Part shown: positions 1 through 10,738 of the stretch, piece by piece
Position numbering within the stretch: the first letter of the stretch is position 1
Layout: the number at the start of each line of letters is the position of its first letter
NCBI RefSeq assembly: GCF_019703515.2
Contig: NC_059387.1
Coordinates: 34,713,877-34,777,876, forward strand
Reading direction: 5' to 3'
DNA: 64,000 nucleotides
Source of the DNA: Myxocyprinus asiaticus
Taxonomy: Eukaryota; Chordata; Actinopteri; Cypriniformes; Catostomidae
Notes under the pieces: model-generated
Seen by the model: only the letters and a program-made list of their open reading frames with translations
Databases searched by the model: none
Told to the model about the DNA's origin: nothing
Translations under genes and position numbers: made by a program

Positions 1-340
1 ATTTTTAGTTAGATTATGAGAGTATCCCCAGCATTTGTTTTGTTTGCCTGCCACGCAAAAAAAATCACATTGCTACTCTTTTGTCAAGTAGATTTTTACA
101 TTTTCTGAAAAAAAAAAGGTGAGTATTAAACTCATTATCACGATTCTAGTGTGCTGTGGGTGGTTGACAGGGCGTTACTATGTGGTTGGTAAGGTGTTCT
201 GAGTGTTGCAGTTTCTAGGGCATCCCAGGTGGTTTGTTACTGTCCCTAGGAAAAAAACAACCCAAAGTCTTATATTCTGCTCCCTACATTTCTCTTCTTC
301 AATAAGTCTATAGGATTTTTTTCACCCGGTGAAAATATAA

Positions 341-2575
341 GTTGCATTATCTGCCTTACAGAAACTTGGATGTCTGCGAAGATTCCAGACTCAGCCATCA
401 AACCCGTGGGGTTCTCCGTGCACCGAGCAGACAGAGCGAAAGACCTCTCAAGTAAAAGCAGAGGTAGTGGTGTATGTTTTATGATCAACAAATCCTGGTG
501 TGATCAGTGGAACGTACATTCTATCAAGTCTTTCTGCTCTCCTGATCTGGAATTTCTCATGCTTTTGTGCCGACTGTTCTGGTTACCGAGGGAATTCACA
601 GTGGTCATTATCACAGCTGTGTACATCCTGCCACAAGCCGACACAGACCGGGCACTCAAGGAACTGTATGGGAGTATAAGCAAGCAAGAAACTGGGCACC
701 CTGAGGCCACGTTCATTGTGACCCGGGACTTTAACAAAGCCAACTTCAAGTCAGTAGCACCGAAATACTACCAACACATCAGTTTCAACACATGAGGGGA
801 CCGGGTTTTGGACCATTGCTACTCTCTCTTCCGGGATGGCTACAAATCCCTCCCCCATCCACTATTTGGCAAATTGGACCACTCTTCCATTCTGCTTCTG
901 CCCGCTTACAGGCAGAAATTGAAACAGGAAGCACCCGCTCTCAGAACAATCCAGTGCTGGTCGGACCAATCAGATTCTATGCTACAAGACTGTTTTGATC
1001 ACGTGGACCAATCCAAAATCACTTGCTTAAATTACTGGCATCCTGTTGCTCTGACCCCCATCATCAGCAAATGCTTTGAGAGACTAATCAGAGATTACAT
1101 CTGCTCTGTGCTGCCCGCCTCACTGGACTCACTGCAGTTTGCATACCGCAACAACCGCTCCACTGATGATGACATTGCATCTACACTACACACTGCTCTC
1201 TTCCACCTGGAAAAAAGGAACACATATGTGAGAATGCTGTTTGTAGACTACAGCTCAGCATTCAACACCATAGTGCCCTCCAAGCTTGATGAGAAACTCT
1301 CTGGGCTTAAACAGCTCACTGTGCAGCTGGATCCTGGACTTCCTGTCAAGCAGATGCCAGGTGGTTAGAATGGGCAGCAACATCTCCTCATCACTGACCC
1401 TCAACACTGGAGCCCCGCAGGGCTGTGTTCTCAGCCCACTCCTGTATTCCCTGTACACACATGACTGTGTGGCAACACATAGCTCCAGTGCCATCATTAA
1501 GTTTGCTGATGATATGATGGTGGTAGGTCTGATCACTGACAATGATGAAACAGCCTACAGGGAGGAGGTGCTCACTCTGACACGCTGGTGTCAGGAGCAA
1601 AACCTCTCCCTCAATGTCAGCAAGACCAAGGAGCTTGTGGTGGACTTCAGGAGAAAAGACAGAGAACACAGCCCCATCACCATCAATGGAGCACCGGTAG
1701 AGAGAGTCAGCAGCTTCAAGTTCCTTGGTGTCCACATCACTGAGGAACTCATATGGTCCGTCCACACTGAGGCCGTTGTGAAGAAGGCTCACCGCGCCTC
1801 TTCTTCCTGATACGGTTGAGGAAGTTTGGAATGAACCACCACATCCTCACATGGTTCTACACCAGCACTGTAGAGAGCATCCTGACTGGCTGCATCACTA
1901 CCTGGTATGGCAACAGCACCGCCCTCAACCACAAAGCCCTGCAAAGTGTGGTGCGAACTGCTAGACACATCATCGGAGGTGAGCTTCCCTCCCTCCAGGA
2001 CATCTATACCAGGCGGTGTGTGAAAAAATCTCGGAGGATCATCAGAGACTCCAGCCACCCGAGCCATGGGCTGCTCTCACTGCTACCATCAGGCAGGTGC
2101 TATTGCAGCATCAGGACCCGCACCAGCTGACTTCATGACAGCTTCTTCCCCCAAGCAATCAGACTTTTGAACTCTTGATCGATCACAATACATATATCAG
2201 CACCGCATTGTATTAGCCTCAGACTGGACTCACATTTTATACTTCTCTTAATAACACAATGGCAACTGACTATCAACTGACAGCTGAATGTCAACACAAC
2301 ACTTCATTTTTATTTCCACTGATTACATGGGTGGGGGGTACATTGTATTTTATTGTATACAGTCTTCTTATTTTGTGTATACTGTATATTGTATATTATT
2401 ATGTGTATATTGTGTTGTGTAACAGATGTGTAAACTGTGTTATGTGTAAATCAGATGTTTATTATAATTATTATACTGCTATGTTGCTTGGAACCGCACC
2501 CAAGACTTTCACCCACTGTTGCACTTGTGTATATGGTTGAGTGACAATAAAGGGATTTGATTTGATTTAAGTGTG
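341..2575 (+). mobile_element. 5'-truncated jockey/L2-type LINE, degraded
   Basis: A non-LTR retrotransposon remnant that starts inside the apurinic endonuclease domain (LTETW motif at about 354-372) and runs through reverse transcriptase. RT landmarks are VDYSSAFNT at about 1,245-1,270, [20 protein letters not shown] near 1,410-1,465 and the catalytic FADD at about 1,502-1,513. A C-terminal RT region follows to 2,130, and then a 3' UTR ending in repeated GATTT units (2,555-2,570). The reading frame shifts near 1,300 and 1,810 and has a stop at 793, so it cannot make a working protein. The connection between endonuclease and RT looks shortened. It sits in what would be intron 1 of the left MYH copy, and block B has no LINE here. 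The exact clade (Rex1, L2 or CR1) is not resolved by eye. Confidence 0.85.
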
Positions 2576-2716
2576 ATCACTTAGAAAAGCACCAGCACAC
2601 CTCAGTAACCCATACTATTGAATGTCCGTAGCACAAATTTAATTTAACACTTACCTAAACCATGAACCTTAATTGATGCTTGCTTTAGAGAGATAAGAAA
2701 CCCGCTGTATCCTTAC

Positions 2717-2917
2717 CTTTCCGAACTCAGCGTTAACAGTGACTTTGTCACCATCTCTACTGGTGATGGAGGCTTTGACGTACTCAACTTCAGGGTCGGG
2801 CACAAAGCATTCTTTCTTCATGTCGAAGGGGCAAGTCCGGGCCTCCAGACTCTCCTTATCCGATTTCCGCAAGAAGGGAGCAGCTGGCCCAAACTCTGCC
2901 ATTACAGCATCACCCAT
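2717..2917 (-). CDS. First coding exon of a further MYH copy (gene continues off-window or is truncated)
   Basis: Codes for 67 residues beginning [18 protein letters not shown], the N-terminus of a slow/cardiac-type sarcomeric myosin heavy chain. The length (201 nt) equals the matching exon of the intact gene at 44,071-44,271. The ATG, an acceptor (TAG at 2,919-2,921 on the minus strand) and a donor (GTAAGG, 2,711-2,716) are intact. No second coding exon follows to the left within the window; in the intact gene it would lie about 140 bp away. Intron 1 here has been widened by a LINE. Either the gene continues beyond position 1 or only its 5' end was duplicated. The exon itself shows no disabling change, unlike its relative at 61,307. 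Confidence 0.8.
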
Positions 2918-3117
2918 TCTAAAATCTAGAAGTACACAAATAAACAATGTCATACCTGTAACACTTCATACATTTTCTGTCTTTAAGCAACACTGCAGAG
3001 AAGCACTCTCAAAGAATTTAGAATTTCGTGCCACATAATTTGCATCACAGTTACAGGAATGCCAAAGTAATGCATTTCAATAACGTGGATGTATTTGGAA
3101 GTAGTTACTTCATAAAA

Positions 3118-3422
3118 CTTACCTAGTGTTTGTCAGACCTCTGTACCCCTTAACTGGTGTTAAACTGAGGATGAAATAAAAGAGTCATTAGTGTTTGAGA
3201 ACACTGACCTGTTTTTGATTTGAACAGATCAGGAAAATCACTACACCTATCTTGGTGTAGTAACCATTCTATTCTAACTTGCAATTAATTTACATTTTTG
3301 TGTCAGCTTTTGAAGCAATGCTTGTGAGGTCCTGAAGATCTTCCTGCTTGTGGGCTCTTTGGTTCTTACCTTAGAGTTGTCCTATGTCTTGTCCACTCCA
3401 GAGTGGATGCCACCTTTTTAAA
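3118..3422 (-). promoter_or_regulatory. Putative promoter and two noncoding 5' exons of the left MYH copy
   Basis: On the minus strand a TATA-like TTTAAAAA (3,415-3,422) is followed, about 30 bp downstream, by a short candidate first exon ending at a donor GTAAGA (3,365-3,370). A second candidate noncoding exon ends at a donor GTAAGT (3,117-3,122). Two short 5' UTR exons before the ATG exon is the usual layout of vertebrate sarcomeric MYH genes. The same signals recur in block B (about 61,705-61,990). Transcription start and acceptor positions are inferred only. Confidence 0.45.
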
Positions 3423-3727
3423 GGGAGTCACTGATCCCAAAATGTTTGTCAGCCATGGATGCCCCACCTTTGTCCTTCTAAATAAACCTTCATATGATTG
3501 GACGGCTTAGGATGTTCACTGGAAGTTGACATATATGGTGGGATGTAACAACAGGCTTCAAGGAGGAAGAACAAGAGAGCACCCATGTTTCTTAGAAGAT
3601 TCATCAACACCATCACAATGAGGTACTTCTTTTACTATGTTGTCTTAGGTTAAAATGAATAACAGTTGGCTATTTTAGATAACTTTCTCTTAGAGCAGGT
3701 CATTGTATGTTACAAGATTTTATTTTG

Positions 3728-4185
3728 GGGGCCTGGGTAGCTCAGTGAGTAAAGACGCTGACTACAACCCCTGGAGTTTGTGAGTTCAAATCCCAGGGCG
3801 GACTGAGTGACTCCAGCCAGGTCTCCTAAGCAACCAAATTGACCCAGTTGCTAGGGAGTGTAGAGTCACATGGGTAACCTCCTCATGATCACTATAATGT
3901 GGTTCGCTCTCTGTGGGGCACGTGGATGCTGCGGTGGGTGGCGCGAAGCCTCCACACACGCTATGTCTCCGCAGTAACGTGCTCAACAAGCCACGTGATA
4001 AGATGTGTGAGATGACGGTCTCAGATGCAGAGGCAACTGAGATTCATCCTCCGCCACCTGGATTGAGGCGAGTCACTATGCCACCACGAGGACTTAGAGT
4101 GCATTGGGAATTGGGCATTCCAAAATTGGGGAGAAAATCAAAAATAATATATATATATATATAGTTAGAATATATATATATATTG
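3728..4185 (+). mobile_element. tRNA-derived SINE
   Basis: Begins with a tRNA-like head: 'gggcctgggtagctcagtga' holds an A-box-like stretch, and 'gagttcaaatccca' at about 3,783-3,796 is B-box-like. A tRNA-unrelated body of roughly 330 bp follows, then a TA-rich tail (4,148-4,185). Block B runs straight through here (62,320-62,335), giving an empty site. The head lacks a full cloverleaf and carries extra sequence, so it is not a working tRNA gene. Confidence 0.75.
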
Positions 4186-4618
4186 TTTTGCATAGCCTCT
4201 TCAAGACAAGGAGCTAACAAATGGGATGCATCCAGTTAACAAAAAAAACAATTCATAATTAAGTCACTAGTGAGTTCTTACACAATAAGTTCTTCACTAA
4301 TATAAGAAGCTAAATAATTAATTGTATCTAAAGTCTCCGAAACTAATGTCAGCACAAGCCTAAATCAAAGTAATGTCTGCACACTTTGTTTGTGAGATAT
4401 CAAGTTAATCTTCTACATACATTTAGGCTTTTTTTTACATGTTAAATAAAGAGGGGGCATATAAGAACAATAACAATTATTAAACTAATTCAGGACTGTC
4501 TATAGATGGAGGTGACAGACAGCCAACAACTGCCATTTTGTGCTTCGGGGCAAGGTCAGGAGAGGCCTACAGCTCGATTGTCACAGCCTGTACCGCTGGA
4601 CCGCAACCTCTTGCACTT

Positions 4619-4667
4619 CTTGTTGACATGCCATTGTTTTGGTCTATCCTTGAGGACAAAGATAACC
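4619..4667. promoter_or_regulatory. Conserved upstream element, copy in block A
   Basis: The 20 bases ccttgaggacaaagataacc (4,648-4,667) also occur exactly at 47,966-47,985, upstream of the intact MYH gene. A second matching stretch, 'acatg(c/g)cattgttt', precedes both. It lies about 1.2 kb upstream of the candidate promoter here. The core contains ACAAAG (SOX/TCF-like) and GATAA (GATA-like), and CAGCTG E-boxes lie just beyond at about 4,720-4,760. A muscle enhancer role is inference. Confidence 0.5.
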
Positions 4668-5895
4668 ATACTAAAAAAGTTTCTCAGCTTCCTTACAGTG
4701 AGTGCTGAAGGTCTAAGTCAGCTGTAGATGTGGGCCATTGAGTTGCAGCAGCAGCTGTTCTCCACGTTGCAAATGTGTGAATTGTTGTGTACTGTATCAT
4801 TTATTAGGAACCTTGGGATCATTTAACATAAGGATTAGGATCTATAATAACATGTGATGCTATAAACATCACAGTATCAATGTACTGTGATATAACATAC
4901 ATACTTATGATTTATATACACAGCTTATGTTATTTTTAATAGTTGTCAAGTTTCTAGAACACCCAAAGTCACTCTAGGCTTTGAAAATCACCATTAATGT
5001 TAATTTTAGTTAATTTTTCTCTAAATTTTAACGTTGTTTTAAACAGTACAAGACCTTTTTTATTTTATTTTTTGTAAGAAGTGGTTTGAATGGTTTGTCC
5101 TTTAAAATTGCATACTTCAGTTCTGTTAAATCAGTTTGCTGATTGCGATAGGCAAACCTGCTTAGTTAACATCCTATAAAGACCGATTTGTACTTCTGTG
5201 TCAAACTTACACCGTACCCCCTCTGCGATGGTCTACACTGTGGTTTGCATGTATAGTTCTGCGAGTACACAGCCAAAATGCTTCTGTATTGAGAGAAAAT
5301 GGCTTAATTTCTGAATTATTTCTGCCTTTCATAAATTACCAAAAGCATGTGAATGTACAGTATGTGAATATGTTTAGATTTAGGTACATATTATTATTTA
5401 TTATACAAGTTGCCTGGTATGCAGAGAAAATAAATCAGGAATATACTGTATGCTTGCTCTTCAGTCACTTTAATAATAATAAATACATATGTTTGGATGC
5501 TGAAAAAAATTTCACATTTAATAATAACTACTCACTTGATCAACACATGATGGGTGTCATTTTAAAGCTTAGTAGCTGAACTTTACAATGTTCTAGTCAA
5601 TATGAACACATCTTTAACAAGTGTGTTTTAATTTGCTGACAAATTAGAAGTGTTTAGTTTTCATTACTTTATGATTAGGTTATTTACTGTACACCACACT
5701 GAAATATATGGTCAAAATATCATACAGATCGAAAAGGTCTCATAAAGAATACAGCAAGTATATTGTTTCACTAACAGACCAAATATACTGCATATCGAGT
5801 AAAAGCACACAGGTATATATAAAGTTGTAAACTGATGTGTTTCGCTTGTAACTAAATAAACAGAATATAATTGAGATATGTGTAAGGCTACAGCG

Positions 5896-6570
5896 TTGGT
5901 TTGACACGGAGTTAAACATCGTAATTTTATGGACAACGTGTATATATATGCGTATACATATACACATATGTGTATACAGAAGTGTATACATATCTTTAGG
6001 AATGTATAAGTACATTCTGGCTCTATTTTTATTTGTTTTGTTTTTTTCACATTAACTTGGTAAGGTCTTGACATCATAAGGCCAGTTGGTTGAGCAAATG
6101 TTGTTTAAAGGTTTTGAGTTGCTCAGCTGAGAAGCTAAGAAAGGTGTCATGTTGTCTGCAGCATGTTGCTTACATGATTTTAGAGGTTCATCTTCCAGCT
6201 CTGTCTCTTATAATGACAAGGTGAAACATTCCGATCCACACTCTTCTGTGAGACTGAGAAGGTTCATTCTCAGCTGTTTAGACCCTTTGACGTCACAGCT
6301 CACTGAAAGGTCAATGACTTGACCCATTGTACATCATGACCATTGAGCGTGCTATTCATGGAGACTGATGAGGGTCTGTTTGATTTATTTGGGCAAATGG
6401 ACTCAGATGTCCATTGGAAGTCCTGTGAGGCTTTTTCTCCTTGAGTTGCGAGTCATTTTTCCATAAAGCATTGTACAAGGCAGATGTATGATTGAAACGG
6501 AGATTACAGGTATTCATATTTTAATATTTTTATTGAGTGCTTTAATATTTAATCATCTATTTACAATTTT
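5896..6570. other. No gene seen; short TA-rich repeats
   Basis: After the end of block A this interval has an alternating purine-pyrimidine stretch at 5,938-5,985 (tatatatatgcgtatacatatac) and otherwise unremarkable AT-rich sequence. I see no coding region or recognisable repeat family. Confidence 0.5.
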
Positions 6571-6965
6571 TGACACACCTACATTCTTTATTATGACTCT
6601 TTCCACATTTTAGAATAATGGTAATTCAAAACTTTATATAACACAAATGGAGAAACATAAAGATGACTCTGCACACTCTGATCATTTTTTCAACAAAACT
6701 CATGAGGTGCATCCTGCTGGGATGCTTTTGAAACAGTATTGGAGTTCACATGTAGGCTAGACACTTGTTGGCTGCTTTTCCTTCACTATCCAACTTAACA
6801 ATTAAAAAAAATATATACATTTTGTTTTGTGAAGAAATTCGTTAGTAAAATTCATAGGCGTAATTTATATTTGTCTACAAAACTAATTTTAAACATTTAA
6901 GCAGAAGCCTTTAGATCAAAAGGTTTGTAAGGTCGTTAAAGATCATGATGAATTATTATTATGCA
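6571..6965. mobile_element. Degraded Tc1-like MITE, first copy
   Basis: Shares a string of segments in the same order with the element at 8,270-8,803: 'cacattttagaataat', 'gggatgctttt.aaacagtatt', 'ggctgctttt', 'ttttgttttgt', 'caaaaggttt'. Its termini are worn and I cannot define its target site. It is non-coding. Confidence 0.65.
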
Positions 6966-7007
6966 AGCCTTTTGACTTCTGCTGTGCAAATGTTTCTTTT
7001 CCCTCAG

Positions 7008-7110
7008 GCACCTGCCGTGTATCCTCTTCACCCACACAGCCACACACAAACAAACACGTTGCTCTCTGCAAGAGAAGACCCACCACTCCTCTAAGGCTCA
7101 AATGAAGAAG
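7008..7110 (+). other. Possible plus-strand exon of unknown gene
   Basis: A good acceptor (pyrimidine-rich tract ending ccctcag at 7,001-7,007) and a donor-like aag|gtaatg after 7,110 bracket 103 bases. These are CA-rich and carry an ATG near the 3' end (7,102, reading M-K-K into the donor). This is only splice-signal evidence. I found no continuing coding exon to the right, and chance occurrence is quite possible. Confidence 0.2.
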
Positions 7111-8269
7111 GTAATGCAACCTTTTCTATTTAATTTCTCTGATGCTCCTAATGTATGGCAGTAAAATACAATTTATTTTGTATAATTGGCAGTAAAGTTG
7201 TTCTAATAAGGCACAAATACTGTGTAAAATTTGAAAGGTAAAAGGGTGAATCTCACGAAAACTGTCAAGAACATATCGGGGTCATATTTCACCACAAAAG
7301 CTAAATGAATAAATAATGAATAATTTGTTTGCATTGTGACAGCATGCATTCTGACTTTAAGATGATTCAATTATTGTGACCATTAAGATGTGTTGCATTG
7401 TTTTTTTCATGAAAGTTAATTAATGTGAAAATATAAAATAAAAATTGACTCAGAGAAAATCTCGTTCTTATTACTGTAATGTGAAAAATAATGATATACA
7501 GTATGCTTGTAAAGTACAATTGATATGATTGTAAATATACATCATGGTAGTATTTGTAGTGCTGATTAATTTATGCTGATTATACTGTATTTAAGTACTG
7601 AGAATGTGATTTTCCTGCATTACAGTAATAAGAATTTAAGTCGAAATGAGCTTAATTGTCAAAAAAATAAAATAATGCCACAGTCCCAAAAAATCTAAAG
7701 GTCTTAAAATAGTTCTCAGTTTATTTATGTGAAATATAATTTCTTATTTAAATCTTTTAATTTTGGTTGGAAATATGACCCGGACATTTCCTCGTCACAT
7801 TCAAACTATAAATGCGTTGATTACTTTTATTGTGTTAATAACTGACAAGTTGATAATAGTGTTGATAATATGTGTAATTTTGTACATGTATACAAACGTT
7901 TTGTAGTTTATCTCTTTGTTCTGATCAGGATGCAATAACATAAGGGCAATGTGGCTTTGTGTGTATGGCTCTCAGAAGCCCTCATGTGGCTGTGCTTATG
8001 ATTCTGCAAGTAGGAAAGATTGGGGCAAATTGTCTCAGGGGCTATAACTTAATGAGTACAAGGTTTTGAGTCAAATGCCCAACTGCTTACAGTAAATGCT
8101 TGTTTTCTCTAGCAGTGCTTTCTATGTTGGTTTCAAAGACCTAGTTTAAAACTAAACAAGAACAAAGACATTAGACTTTTTTATCATACATGGAAACTTA
8201 CATTTATTATAGCTGCTAGGTTAACAAGGGAACACAAGAAAAACACACTAAGATACATTACTGCATATA
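7111..8269. other. No gene seen; AT-rich intergenic
   Basis: AT-rich sequence with scattered short homopolymers. No open frame with family resemblance and no repeat boundaries that I can define. Confidence 0.5.
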
Positions 8270-8803
8270 CACTACCGAGTCACTTACACATTCTTTCTTT
8301 ATTTTAGATTTTTTTCACATTTTAGAATAATAGTAAAGTCATCACAACTATGGAATAATAGAAATGGAAATATGGGAATTATGTTGTGACTAAAAAATCC
8401 AGAATAAATCAAAACTGTGTTATATTTTAGCATCTTCAAAGTACTCACACTTTGCCTAGATTTCGCAGAAATGTACTCTTGGCATTTTCTCAACCAACTT
8501 CTTGAGGTATCACCCTGGGATGCTTTTTAAACAGTATTGAAGGAGTTCCCTTAATCTGTGTTGGGCACTTATTGGCTGCTTTTCTTAATTATTCGGTCCA
8601 AGTCATCAATTTCAAAAACGTTTTTTTTTTTTTTTTTATAAAATTTTTGTTTTGTAATGAAATAAATTAATATGTTGGCACAATTACATTTTTGTCTAAA
8701 AAAACAAATTTCAAACTTTTAAGCATACGCTTTCAGAACAAAAGGTTTTTAAGGTCATGAGAAACATTTCAGGCAAGTGACCCCAAACTTTTGAATGGTA
8801 GTG
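8270..8803. mobile_element. Tc1-like MITE, second copy, TA target sites
   Basis: 534 bp starting 'cactaccg' and ending 'aatggtagtg', which are short inverted termini, flanked by TA on both sides (8,268-8,269 and 8,804-8,805). The right end reads 'gtgaccccaaacttttgaatggtagtg', a terminus familiar from fish Tc1/mariner-derived elements. It contains a poly-T tract (8,622-8,638) and no transposase, so it depends on an autonomous partner. Confidence 0.75.
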
Positions 8804-10355
8804 TATAAGAAATAAATATGGCAGGTTTTAGACTTATATAGTTTTAAGGATTATAACAGTTGTGCTGTTAGTCTGTTTCTGTGTAGTTTTGTGCTCCGTG
8901 CAGGGAGATATATTTAAGCCCCGTACACACGTGCAGCGACTTTATCACTTGATGTCACTAGCCTCTGTACTCTGAAGTCGCTAGTGGGCATTTCTACTGC
9001 TTTTGCTCGAACGTTATTGGTGGACTGCATGTCTGGCCATGTCTTTTGAAAATATGATCACAGATGAGGCATTTTGCCAGTAAAACTGAGATATCACTTT
9101 ACTTTTACAAGGATTCAGTTTTCTTTTCTCTAAAAATGCATATTCTGCAGGAGAGAGTGTTTTTATATAACCTGCAGCCAGGGCCGTTTCTGACCATTCT
9201 GGCACCCTAGGCAAGATGTGGGGGGGGGGGGGGGGGTTGTTATTGCCGTGCGTGGCGGTGGCCTCCTCTTTGGCACCCCCCCAGCATGTGGCACCTTAGG
9301 CGACCGCCTAGTTCGCCTATGCTAGAAATGGTCCTGCCTGCAGCAGTGCTCAATACATCATATCATTAATAAGATGAACGATCTGTCAATGTACAAATCA
9401 AACTCACTCAGACTGCCGACAGATTCTTTTCCATGCATCGTTTTATTATGTCCATGCATGTGGTTACAGATGAATCATATAGAACAGTGAAATCGCTCAG
9501 ACACTCCTCTTCTGTCTTGCCTTTTTGGTAGCCAGGCCTTTAAGGTATGTACCTTTACAAAAAAAAAAATTACTTTAAAAAATAAACCTACCCTGAGAAA
9601 TTGAGGGAGTAAACATTTGTGACAAATTGCCCCTTTTCCTACATGGACAGGTTCAGAAGAAGAAGGCTGCAAGTTAGATTAATAGTGCCTTCAAGTGGTG
9701 GTGACTGACAATGGCAGCTTTCAAACTCACAGCATATCAGAAATTAGGTTTAGGTATAAAATATTGCCAACAGATATTGACGAAAAAGAAAGAGGCTTCT
9801 GACATCCTTGCTTTAGATAATGAGGTGTAAATTTGTTCTCAGTCCAGTGATCAATTTCTGTATACAACAATAATTCATAGTCACTATTTTAAACTACCGA
9901 GAGGTAACTCAGACAGTCTGTGTAGACTGCTAGTGTCCCTTGTTGCATTTTACTGCTCAGTCAAAATTGAATGAATCTGGTCGAAAGACAGTATAATCAA
10001 TCCACTTATGTACATATGTTAAATGTTATACTGTATGTACCTATGCTAAATTGGTCATTTACTTGTCCAGAGAGAAGAAAATTAAAAAGTTTTCTATTGT
10101 ATGTTTTCTAATATTCTGACAGATGCCCAACCTATGTAATAGTATTCCTATGCAATCAACTCGAGTAAAAAGTTTACTCAGGGTAAAATTTATAATGCTA
10201 AAAAATATTTACAACAATCTCACCTAAAACTCATGTGGGGATACTTTTCTAAATTCTGACCTTGTTGTATTCAGATGGAATGATTTTTAAAGTATGTAGC
10301 ATACATTATGGTCTTCAGTCACTTGTTTCCAATGAAAATGAATGGTGACTGAAAC
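8804..10355. other. Intergenic; one repeat fragment with a poly-G run
   Basis: No gene is recognisable. At about 9,186-9,345 there is a repeat-like fragment ('ggcaccctaggc ... ggcgaccgcctagttcgcctat') holding an uninterrupted run of about 18 G near 9,218, which is a likely sequencing or assembly trouble spot. The last stretch (about 10,310-10,355) is host flank that resumes after the DIRS element at 16,202. Confidence 0.5.
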
Positions 10356-10561
10356 GTCATGGTTACTGGTGTAACCTCCGTTCCCTGATGGAGGGAACGA
10401 GACGTTGGTGTCGATGTAGTGACACTAGGGGTCACTCTTGGGAGCCCGAGACACCTCTGGTCTTTGATAAAAGGCCAATGAAAATTGGCGAGTGGTATTT
10501 GCATGCCACTCCCCCGAACATACGGGTATAAAAGGAGCTGGTATGCAACCACTCATTCAGG
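10356..10561. repeat. DIRS left inverted terminal repeat
   Basis: From about 10,393 to 10,561 it matches the reverse complement of 16,176 to 16,018 almost perfectly, including a TATAAAAG at about 10,526. The outermost 40 bases ('ggttactggtgtaacctccg...') are instead repeated in inverse orientation in the internal complementary region. Confidence 0.9.
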
Positions 10562-10628
10562 TTTTACGCTGAGGAGCCGATATAAGGTCCGGCCATTTCA
10601 GCGGGTAGTTCAGTGTTGTGGCAGGAGG

Positions 10629-10738
10629 GACCAACGTCTCGTTCCCTCCATCAGGGAACGGAGGTTACACCAGTAACCATGACGTTCCCTATCTGTCACT
10701 CACTCAATGTTGGTGTCGATGTAGTGACACTAGGGGTC
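10629..10738. repeat. DIRS internal complementary region
   Basis: Bases 10,629-10,683 are the reverse complement of the left end (10,356 onward). Bases 10,684-10,738 are the reverse complement of the right end (16,201 backward). The join between them (…accatgac|gttccc…) is the sequence a closed circle of the element would have, and is thought to template completion of the ends during DIRS replication. Confidence 0.9.

Larger units (their letters stand above)
165..5895. repeat. Duplicated block A (paralogous to 61,003-63,880)
   Basis: Read past two insertions, this stretch matches block B at the right edge of the window nearly base for base. The order is: a 'gtgttctgagtgttgc' stretch, the LINE insertion, a MYH first coding exon, 5' UTR exons, the SINE insertion, and an AT-rich upstream region. 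Similarity ends near 5,895, where A and B diverge after a shared 'acagcgttggttt'. It is a segmental duplication of the 5' end and upstream region of a MYH gene. Positions 1-164 do not align with B and hold no feature I recognise. Confidence 0.85.

Noticed and set aside
3728..3800. A tRNA gene
   Set aside because: Box A and B motifs are present but the cloverleaf is incomplete, a long tRNA-unrelated body follows, and the paralogous block has an empty site; it is a SINE head.
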